A stretch of 64,000 bases of DNA, taken from assembly GCA_044448685.1 (NCBI GenBank), contig JBIOHC010000007.1, forward strand, positions 1 to 64,000. The letters run 5' to 3'. The notes below the pieces were generated by a model that was given only the letters and a program-made list of their open reading frames with translations, was not told the origin of the DNA and did not search any database. Positions 57,834 through 64,000 of this stretch are shown piece by piece; position 1 is the stretch's first letter, and the number at the start of each line of letters is the position of its first letter. The stretch is from Palsa-965 sp044448685. GTDB lineage: Bacteria; Bacteroidota; Bacteroidia; Palsa-965. The position numbers were made by a program, and so were the translations under genes.

Positions 57834-57861
57834 CGCTCTCCGCTCTGTTTCTCCGCTCTAT
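57834..57861. repeat. Second copy of the 28-nt CCGCTCT-rich direct repeat
   Basis: Copy of 56932-56959, one mismatch, same orientation. It ends just before the stop of the charged protein gene. Confidence 0.65.
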
Positions 57862-57864
57862 GCT

Positions 57865-58221
57865 TTATTTACCTAGTTTCTTGTCTTCCTTCTCCATCTT
57901 CTTATCTTCTTTCAGATCTTTCTTATCTGTCTTCAGATTTTTCTTATCCTGCTTCTCTATCTTTTCATCTTCTTTGAGCTTTTTCTTGTCCCGTTTCAGC
58001 TGCTTTTTATCTCCGCTGGCTTTATCCTTGTCAATATTCTCCTTGTCCACTTCAACAGCCCGCTTGTCATTTTTTATTTCTTTCTTTTCTTCCCGGATAT
58101 CATGTTTATCCTTGTTTACTTCTTCTTTGTCCTTTTTCACTTCCTGAGCAAGGACAGAAGTTGAAAATAAAGGAAGACTTACCAAGGCTGCTCCGAGTAG
58201 GATTGTTTTGTAATTAATCAT
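57865..58221 (-). CDS. Exported highly charged Lys/Asp/Glu protein
   Basis: A 118-residue protein. A signal peptide (MINYKTILLGAALVSLPLFS, cut near VLAQE) is followed by about 95 residues that are almost all Lys, Asp and Glu (KKDKEEVNKDKHDIREEKKE and EDKKMEKEDKKLGK). The pattern K-x-D-K-x repeats roughly every 7 or 11 residues and would form a long charged helix. There is no Cys or aromatic residue after the signal. Function is unknown. It lies 248 nt before cspA on the opposite strand. Confidence 0.6.
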   Translation of the reverse strand: MINYKTILLGAALVSLPLFSTSVLAQEVKKDKEEVNKDKHDIREEKKEIKNDKRAVEVDKENIDKDKASGDKKQLKRDKKKLKEDEKIEKQDKKNLKTDKKDLKEDKKMEKEDKKLGK

Positions 58222-58429
58222 GGTCCGGGTTTTAAGGGTTTTGATTTAGCTGGAACAAAAATAAGAATACCGCCGTTCTGTTTGTATAAGCCGGGCATTC
58301 TTCCTGATTCTTGCCGAAAAAAGACGGTATTTAAGCAAGAAAAGCCTCTTTACCCCGTTTTACAGCTTATTCCAACGCTTTTTTCACAAGAAAATGAAGA
58401 GGAACTGAAAAAGTGCCTGATTTTTGGCT

Positions 58430-58437
58430 TATCTTTG
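58430..58437 (+). promoter_or_regulatory. TAnnTTTG box before the cold-shock gene
   Basis: TATCTTTG lies 31 nt before the ATG at 58469. A -33 TTTG is not clear at the usual spacing. Confidence 0.5.
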
Positions 58438-58468
58438 CCGCCTAACAATAATAAATAAATTTATTCAC

Positions 58469-58660
58469 ATGAAAAATGGTACAGTAAAGTTTTTTAATGA
58501 AACCAAAGGATACGGTTTCATCAAGTCTCATGATTCTGATCAGGAATTTTTTGTTCACGTATCAGGTCTGAAAGAAGAAATTCGTCAGAATGACGAAGTG
58601 GTATTTGAAGTTCAGGAAGGTAAAAAAGGCCTGAATGCAGTCAATGTAAGACTGGCCTAA
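58469..58660 (+). CDS. Cold-shock domain protein
   Basis: A 63-residue CspA-type nucleic-acid-binding protein. RNP1-like GTVKFFNETKGYGFIKSHDS and RNP2-like EFFVHVSGL are present. The ATG at 58469 gives MKNGTVKFF; an upstream ATG at 58424 is rejected since the added residues are unlike any Csp and would overlap the promoter. A 28-nt terminator hairpin follows. Confidence 0.93.
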   Translation: MKNGTVKFFNETKGYGFIKSHDSDQEFFVHVSGLKEEIRQNDEVVFEVQEGKKGLNAVNVRLA

Positions 58661-58680
58661 GAATCTATACTTTCAATGAC

Positions 58681-58709
58681 CCCCGACAGAAATGCCGGGG
58701 TTTTTTTTT
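58681..58709. terminator. Intrinsic terminator after the cold-shock gene
   Basis: CCCCG/CGGGG (58681-58685 with 58696-58700), loop of 10 nt, followed by nine T. It is close to the stop of the convergent hypothetical gene. Confidence 0.85.
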
Positions 58710-60972
58710 ATCCGTTCTTCCTCACCCATTCCTTGAAGTAGGTACACTCCTTAATCATATCCTGATAAAACAAAGTCTGGAAATAATGCTCCCTCAACTG
58801 CCGGAATGCTTTCAGATCCTTTTTCGAAGCTATACGTTTTGCGTCGGCCTGGTACCAGGTTCCGGAATTGAAGTAAAAAGTATTGTGTTCACATTTGGCC
58901 AGCATATACACGCAATGGGCCTGAAACTCCTGATCGGGCGACAGCTTTCTGGCCTTCTCATAAAAGTAAGCAGCTGTTGAACAGTCAAAAAATTGAAATG
59001 CTGTATCATAGTTGGAGCGGGAATAAACCAATGCCTTCCACGTATTTCCATAATATGACATATTGTAATAAGCATTACCCAGCTGATAAGCCGCATCAGC
59101 AGCTCCCGCCCCGGGTGTATCAGACGCCTTTTCAAGATCCAGCATTTTACGGCATAAAGTGAGTTTGGAATACGTTCCCTGTTTGAGATCAAAATCACAA
59201 TCGTGGCAATCTTTTAAACGTTCAACAAAAGGATCGGCGGGCAATAGCTCCAGCTTACCGGCCTGTTCCAGCTCAGCAACAGCTTCCTTAAACCGGTAAT
59301 TCTCCATGAAGGCGGTACCTCTCAGTTCATGGAGGGCGGTGACAGGATAATGTTTCAGAAAAGCATCACATAGCATTTGTTCATAAGGTGTATGATCGGG
59401 CTTATTCAGAAAAAAAATGAGCAGATCCAGCTGAAAGGCTCTTGGGTCATGATACAGATCAGCTTGTGTTTGGGTCTGGGAAGTACATAAGAGAAAACGC
59501 AGGGTATCCTGCTGTTGCAGGTAACGCAAGCCCAGATTATAAAACAAAACCGGAACGGCATCGGGTGTGTATTTCTGCATTTCACTGGTTCGTAATTTGC
59601 CTAAAGAAGCAAAGAGGCTTGTCTCCAATGGCTTATCCACATTCGGAGCTTCATCAACCTGTTCCAAAATTTCAAGAGCGGAGATATGACAGAACAATAG
59701 ATTGTTGCGCCCTGAATGGGCTTTCGCCAGAGTGAAATAGCGCTTTGCACTCTGGTGATCATGCAGGAAGAAACTCAGATATCCCGCCGAAAACTCCCAT
59801 AACCAGGGTCTTTTCGTCTTACCGGCTTGAATCATATCCAAAATAAATGCACGGGTATCCTGAATTTGCTTCAGATCGGGTGTGGCTTTCTTGGCAAAGT
59901 CCATCGGATACTGATAATACCGGTCGGCAAACAATCTATGCTCCATCCAGCGTATCTGGCGGGTAAGAAGCACATCGAGGTATTCCGATCCGGGTTCGTA
60001 TTTTGCAACATCCTTCATTACAGGCAGATTTTCTGTCATGCCGAAACCCTGTAAGGCCCTTACCACCGCCCGTTCATGATCATTCTGACAATAGGGAATG
60101 GCATTACCCGAAGCCCAGTTGAAATTCTGATGATACAATTCCCAGTTGAAATTAAAATGTTTGTCGAACAGCATGGCGAAAATATAAGCTGCCTCTCCTC
60201 CCCGCTTCATCCGTGTCAGAGCTCCTCCTTTAAGGGCAATACCCCACAGGGAAACAATACTGTGTGGATTGTTACCGGCCATAAATTTATCATACAATTC
60301 CAGACACAAACTGTACTGACCTGAATAGTGTGCAAGTCTGACAATCTGAAAGGCATAACGCAGTCGTAAGAATTCGTTTTTGCTTCTTGCCCGCTGGTAA
60401 CTCCCTTCCTCCATGAGATTTTTCATCTGTACCGTATCACGTGCCGGCAAAGGACCCCATCCCCCGGCATCATAGCTTACATTAACCTGGGGCTCGCAGC
60501 GTTTGGCAAACAATAAATAGTTGATCGCTTCCAGGTCCTTATTCTTCTGCAGATACACTATAGCCGAATTAGAACGCAGTGAATCCGGAAGTAAAGTCTT
60601 CATGCTTACCAGATTATTTTGCAATGTCATCATATCTTTCAGCTTCACCTTGTATACCAACTTATCGATATCCTTCTCAGAAGGCTTGTTATTCATATAA
60701 GCTTTCCATTCGGCTGTATTGGAGAGGTACTGATCGGTGGTATCAGCAGGCAGCAGACTGTCCAGAGGACTTTTATAATAAGGCGCAGAGATGGTACAGA
60801 AAAAAGGAGACAGACGCGAAGGCCCTGCCATATCCGGTGAATAGAGGGAATAATATTCCTCATCGGTCATAGGTCCACCGTATCCGCAGGCATTACCAAC
60901 GGAGCGGATCAGGAGTAAAGCCAGGACACTACTTAAAACGACCGTAAATCTTATCCAGTATTTCTTTTTCAT
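58708..60972 (-). CDS. Large exported protein, function unknown (downstream partner of a lipoprotein)
   Basis: A 754-residue protein with a signal peptide (residues 1 to about 28, ending VGNAC, followed by GYGGPMTDEEYYSLYSPDM). The body is mostly helical with TPR-like repeats (GQYSLCLELYDKFMAGNNPH, FIRL-type segments, DHQSAKRYFTLAKAHSGRNN, LSPDQEFQAHCVYMLAKCEH). No catalytic motif was recognised. The ATG lies 44 nt inside the end of the upstream gene, so translation is probably coupled. From memory, long exported proteins that begin with a CG-rich motif and an SxxSPD segment occur in Bacteroidota without known function. Confidence 0.65.
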   Translation of the reverse strand: MKKKYWIRFTVVLSSVLALLLIRSVGNACGYGGPMTDEEYYSLYSPDMAGPSRLSPFFCTISAPYYKSPLDSLLPADTTDQYLSNTAEWKAYMNNKPSEKDIDKLVYKVKLKDMMTLQNNLVSMKTLLPDSLRSNSAIVYLQKNKDLEAINYLLFAKRCEPQVNVSYDAGGWGPLPARDTVQMKNLMEEGSYQRARSKNEFLRLRYAFQIVRLAHYSGQYSLCLELYDKFMAGNNPHSIVSLWGIALKGGALTRMKRGGEAAYIFAMLFDKHFNFNWELYHQNFNWASGNAIPYCQNDHERAVVRALQGFGMTENLPVMKDVAKYEPGSEYLDVLLTRQIRWMEHRLFADRYYQYPMDFAKKATPDLKQIQDTRAFILDMIQAGKTKRPWLWEFSAGYLSFFLHDHQSAKRYFTLAKAHSGRNNLLFCHISALEILEQVDEAPNVDKPLETSLFASLGKLRTSEMQKYTPDAVPVLFYNLGLRYLQQQDTLRFLLCTSQTQTQADLYHDPRAFQLDLLIFFLNKPDHTPYEQMLCDAFLKHYPVTALHELRGTAFMENYRFKEAVAELEQAGKLELLPADPFVERLKDCHDCDFDLKQGTYSKLTLCRKMLDLEKASDTPGAGAADAAYQLGNAYYNMSYYGNTWKALVYSRSNYDTAFQFFDCSTAAYFYEKARKLSPDQEFQAHCVYMLAKCEHNTFYFNSGTWYQADAKRIASKKDLKAFRQLREHYFQTLFYQDMIKECTYFKEWVRKNG

Positions 60973-61972
60973 CTGTATTGATTTGATTCTTTTTCAGGTC
61001 AAAAATGCTCACATGTATTTCCTTTCCCTGCAAATGAGGGGCTATCTGTACTGCTGCCTGATCACACAGGCCGGGACCTGCGGTTTCGAGCCTCAGCGTC
61101 TCCCCTTTCAGCAAAGATACTTTTCCCATCTGAAAAGCATTCAGGACAAGATAATGTGTTGCATCTTTAATTTCCAAATCCTTTTCCCGGTCCAGATCTT
61201 CCTTTTCCTTATTGCTTATCAAGCCTGCAATATGATTTCCGTTGAACACCACTGCCCATGAAAAAAAAGGCAGGGCCACATCGAGAGGAAGAGGATAGGA
61301 ATTAAAATTAACGAGGTAACGGGATGCCACAGCCGGGTCATAAATGGAGTTGAGGCTGTGAATATCATCCACCTTACCCATATTGTAAAACATGAGCATA
61401 CCCCTGTCAGCGGGAGGCACACCGGTTTTGTCATAGTACTTGACCTGATGCAGACGAATTGTTGCTGAAACCAATATCTTTTTGTTCACGCAAAACTGTT
61501 TGACGCAATTTATCAGGCTGAAATAGCGATCCCGGGTCGTGGCCGTCCAGTCACAATCCAGCTGTACTTCCTTCATTGCAGGTTGCTGCAGCTTATCGGC
61601 CAGCTGCCCGATCCGGTTCATAATCTTTAAAGAAAGAGGAGCTACGGCCGAATCGCCCAGTTGCTCGAATACTTCATTCGTGATATAAACTACGGGGACC
61701 ACCTCCAGGCCGGTGATAACGACTGTCTGGAACGCAATATCAGCTTGCGGAACCGGACCATTAATAACAGGATCATAAACCAGATCAAAAAAACGGGTGT
61801 ATAAGCGTTCTATGCCTTCAGCGTTAAGCTCCTCTTGTTGTTTATGATCCAGGTCAAAAACAGTTCTCCAGAAATAGAAAGACCGGTGAACGGTTCGCTG
61901 ATCCGGTGTATGACATTGGACTAAAAAGAAGATACTCAGGAAACAGATTCCCGAAAGGCGTCTGATCATCAT
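60929..61972 (-). CDS. Putative lipoprotein with a TIM-barrel (DUF3142-like) fold
   Basis: A 347-residue protein. The signal sequence ends in a lipobox-like FLVQC (Cys20). The mature part shows a pattern of glycoside-hydrolase-like barrels: VQLDCDWTATTRDRYFSLIN and KILVSATIRLHQVKYYDKTG resemble the paired strands of DUF3142 proteins, with acidic residues at strand ends. The match is from memory and only moderate. Its end overlaps the start of the 754-residue gene by 44 nt, so the pair is probably one functional unit. Sugar-processing at the cell surface is a guess. Confidence 0.55.
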   Translation of the reverse strand: MMIRRLSGICFLSIFFLVQCHTPDQRTVHRSFYFWRTVFDLDHKQQEELNAEGIERLYTRFFDLVYDPVINGPVPQADIAFQTVVITGLEVVPVVYITNEVFEQLGDSAVAPLSLKIMNRIGQLADKLQQPAMKEVQLDCDWTATTRDRYFSLINCVKQFCVNKKILVSATIRLHQVKYYDKTGVPPADRGMLMFYNMGKVDDIHSLNSIYDPAVASRYLVNFNSYPLPLDVALPFFSWAVVFNGNHIAGLISNKEKEDLDREKDLEIKDATHYLVLNAFQMGKVSLLKGETLRLETAGPGLCDQAAVQIAPHLQGKEIHVSIFDLKKNQINTDEKEILDKIYGRFK

Positions 61973-62115
61973 TCTGAGAACGAAATAAGGGCTTAATTCC
62001 GGATTTTGAACATGTCCTTCTTCTATTCTTTGACTTATCGGGCTTTTGTATTGATTTAAAGCTACTTACACGGTATCGCCGGGAAAGGATTTACATCCGG
62101 AAATGAAATAATTCG

Positions 62116-62123
62116 TATCTTTG
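62116..62123 (+). promoter_or_regulatory. TAnnTTTG box before trigger factor
   Basis: TATCTTTG is 49 nt before the ATG at 62173. No good -33 box at the usual spacing. Confidence 0.45.
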
Positions 62124-62172
62124 AAGATTCTGTGAATAACGTTTTATCACTATCAAGAAATTAACCGGAACG

Positions 62173-63516
62173 ATGAATATTACAAAAGAAAGTGTAGATG
62201 CCCTGAATGCAGTCATTAAGATTAAAGTTGGGCCTGAAGATTACCTGGGCAAAGTGGAAAAGACCCTCAAGGAACATCAGAAGAAAGCAAGTATGCCTGG
62301 TTTCAGACCCGGTAAAGTGCCGGCCGGAATGATCCGTAAAATGTACGGGAAATCAGTCCTGGCTGATGAACTGAACCGTATACTCGGAGACAGTCTTTAC
62401 TCTTTCATACAGGAACAAAAACTCGATATCCTTGGCAACCCGCTTCCTAAAGAAGATAACCAGCCTGATCTGGAACTGGATGGTAACAAGGAATTTGAAT
62501 TCCGTTACGACCTCGCTCTCCAGCCTGATTTCAAAGTGGAACTTTCGGATAAGGATAAGCATATTCGTTATACCATCCAGATCGATGAACCCCTTCTTGC
62601 CAAATATTCCGATGATATAGCCCGTCGTTACGGACAGATTGCCACTGCAGATACAACCGAAGAGCATGATCTGGTATATGGTGATTTTGTAGAACTCGAT
62701 GCAGCAGGTGAAATCCTGCCTGGAGGAATTTTCAAAGCTTCCACCCTGTACCTGGAACGTCTGAGCCCGGAGAAAAAGACGAAACTCGTTGGACTGAAAG
62801 CAGGTGACAAAGCAACGCTTGACCCTTCCGAAATCTCTGAAAATCCTGCTGAGCTGGCTACAAAGCTGGGTATTACTCCTGAACAGGTTTCCACACTCAC
62901 ATCCAAATTTCAGTTTACCGTTAAATCCATCAACCGTCTGGCACCGGCAGAACTGAATCAGGAACTGTTCGATAAGATTTACGGACCCGGTATTGTGAAC
63001 AGCCCGGAAGAATTCCGTGCCAAGTTGCGTGATGAACTCGGTGGCATGTTTAAGAATGATTCCGAAACCCGTCTGAAAAACGATATCATCAAATCCATCA
63101 TCAACAAAACCCAGTTTTCACTTCCTGATAATTTCCTGAAACGCTGGATGCTGGCTGTAAGTAAAACTCCTGCCACTGCCGAACAAATTGATATGGAATA
63201 TGATCAGTACAGAGAATCCCTTCGCTGGCAGCTGATTGAAAACAAAATTTATAAAGACAATAAGATAGCCGTAACCAATGACGAAGCCATTGAATACGTA
63301 AAAGGCCTGGTCAGGGTTAACTACGAAAAAAGCGGTCGCAGCGATATGAATGAGGAAGAGCTGGAGATGACTGCCAAACGTGTGCTGGAAAAAGAAGAGG
63401 AAGCCAAACGTGTTTTTGAAACCCTTTACCAGCAAAAAATGATGGCCCTGTTCAATTCAATACTGAGTTTTGAAGATAAAGCAGTGAGCTACGAAGAATT
63501 TACTGCACTGGCTTAA
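62173..63516 (+). CDS. tig: Trigger factor
   Basis: A 447-residue ribosome-bound chaperone. The ribosome-docking loop is MPGFRPGKVPAGMIRKMYGK (about residues 41-60). The middle domain is FKBP-like but diverged (VYGDFVELDAAGEILPGGIF, a segment where few catalytic residues of FKBP remain), so peptidyl-prolyl isomerase activity is doubtful. The C-terminal helical arms follow (ETRLKNDIIKSIINKTQFSL, NEEELEMTAKRVLEKEEEAK). It docks on L23 of the large subunit, encoded at 28886. Followed by clpP on the same strand, as in many bacteria. Confidence 0.95.
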   Translation: MNITKESVDALNAVIKIKVGPEDYLGKVEKTLKEHQKKASMPGFRPGKVPAGMIRKMYGKSVLADELNRILGDSLYSFIQEQKLDILGNPLPKEDNQPDLELDGNKEFEFRYDLALQPDFKVELSDKDKHIRYTIQIDEPLLAKYSDDIARRYGQIATADTTEEHDLVYGDFVELDAAGEILPGGIFKASTLYLERLSPEKKTKLVGLKAGDKATLDPSEISENPAELATKLGITPEQVSTLTSKFQFTVKSINRLAPAELNQELFDKIYGPGIVNSPEEFRAKLRDELGGMFKNDSETRLKNDIIKSIINKTQFSLPDNFLKRWMLAVSKTPATAEQIDMEYDQYRESLRWQLIENKIYKDNKIAVTNDEAIEYVKGLVRVNYEKSGRSDMNEEELEMTAKRVLEKEEEAKRVFETLYQQKMMALFNSILSFEDKAVSYEEFTALA

Positions 63517-63572
63517 AATATGTAATCAATGAATTCGTCTACCCTGTTAAGGCCTTGCCAACAGGATCGCCT

Positions 63573-63608
63573 TTAAATCTAAAATCATAAATCTTAAATC
63601 CTAAATCC
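63573..63608 (+). repeat. AAATCCT heptamer array before clpP
   Basis: The array reads TAAATCTAAAATCATAAATC then TTAAATCCTAAATCCC, four to five 7-nt units in the gene sense. It ends 3 nt before the clpP ATG. Confidence 0.75.
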
Positions 63609-63611
63609 CTT

Positions 63612-64000
63612 ATGTTCCCTCAAGACGAATTCAGAAAATATGCTACCAAGCATATCGGAATTAACAGCACAACACTCGATCGTTACGTATCATCCATGAC
63701 ACCGTATATCATTGAGGAACGCCAGCTGAATGTAGCACAGATGGACGTTTTTTCCCGTTTGATGATGGACCGTATCATATTCCTGGGAACAGGAATCAAT
63801 GATCAGGTTGCCAATATCATCACTGCACAGCTTTTATTTCTGGAATCAGTTGATGCCAAGAAAGACATTCAGATTTATCTCAACTCACCCGGCGGATCGG
63901 TATATGCCGGCCTGGGTATTTATGACACCATGCAATATATCGCTCCGGATGTATGTACCATCTGTACCGGTATGGCTGCCTCTATGGGTGCAGTACTGAT
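63612..64000 (+). CDS. clpP: ATP-dependent Clp protease proteolytic subunit (3' truncated by window)
   Basis: The first 129 codons of ClpP. The catalytic Ser is in the final visible motif TGMAASMGAVL; YLNSPGGSVYAGLGIYDTMQ is the preceding hallmark and FLGTGINDQVANIITAQLLF the helix contact. The catalytic His and Asp lie beyond the window. The N-terminus has a 20-residue extension before the core, possibly processed. The gene follows tig by 95 nt; clpX is expected downstream but not visible. Confidence 0.95.
   Translation, partial: MFPQDEFRKYATKHIGINSTTLDRYVSSMTPYIIEERQLNVAQMDVFSRLMMDRIIFLGTGINDQVANIITAQLLFLESVDAKKDIQIYLNSPGGSVYAGLGIYDTMQYIAPDVCTICTGMAASMGAVL

Overview
The window is a chromosomal segment of a Bacteroidota bacterium, most likely of the Chitinophagales/Sphingobacteriales/Cytophagales side. 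The signs are: a C-terminal type IX secretion sorting domain behind SprB-like repeats at the left edge; several TAnnTTTG (-7) promoter boxes; start codons mostly without a clear Shine-Dalgarno sequence; a YbiT-type ABC-F protein with a broken second Walker A; zinc-free S14 and L36; a DUF3127 protein; and many small beta-barrel genes. I see no phage, insertion sequence, CRISPR array or rRNA gene. One tRNA (Leu, UAG) is present.

Layout. 1-11.4 kb: end of a secreted T9SS protein, an acyltransferase, a COG1672-type ATPase behind TTACGTAA repeats, a RecD-like helicase, an ABC-F protein, a barrel/Cys-rich-lipoprotein/barrel cassette, a PAS-SpoIIE phosphatase and a UbiD-family decarboxylase. 11.5-15.4 kb (minus): eukaryote-type citrate synthase, enolase and carA. 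15.5-33.9 kb (minus): an unbroken ribosomal block in the order rpsL-rpsG-fusA-rpsJ ... rpoA-rplQ, which ends in a strong terminator and holds secY, map, infA and a 39-residue rpmJ. 34-40.7 kb: NlpC/P60 peptidase, secreted LRR protein, an NtrC-like regulator without HTH, a CpsB-like phosphatase and Tex. 40.8-48.3 kb (minus): nucleotide-sugar genes for surface polysaccharide (UXS, aminotransferase, WbpD-like, WbpB-like, WbpA/O-like, RfbB, epimerase). 48.4-56.1 kb: DUF3127, flavin reductase, TPR-SpoIIE phosphatase, tRNA-Leu, a decayed DUF433/DUF5615 toxin-antitoxin locus, small exported proteins, a frameshifted barrel gene and a rhomboid protease. 56.1-58.5 kb: a repeat-rich stretch around a YceH/DUF480 gene, then a cold-shock protein. 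58.7-62 kb: an uncharacterised exported pair. 62.2 kb to the end: trigger factor and the start of clpP.

The most unusual structure is non-coding. Upstream of the rhomboid gene lie about 18 tandem units of exactly 21 bp (56297-56674). They are strongly diverged but show no insertion or deletion. Separately, short arrays with a 7-nt period (AAATCCT-like) lie just before the start codons of at least six genes, always in the same orientation relative to the gene. A related AAGACAT-like heptamer array follows two stop codons. A 24-bp perfect inverted repeat made of AAACACT-like heptamers lies before the DUF480 gene. I know of no described function for these arrays.
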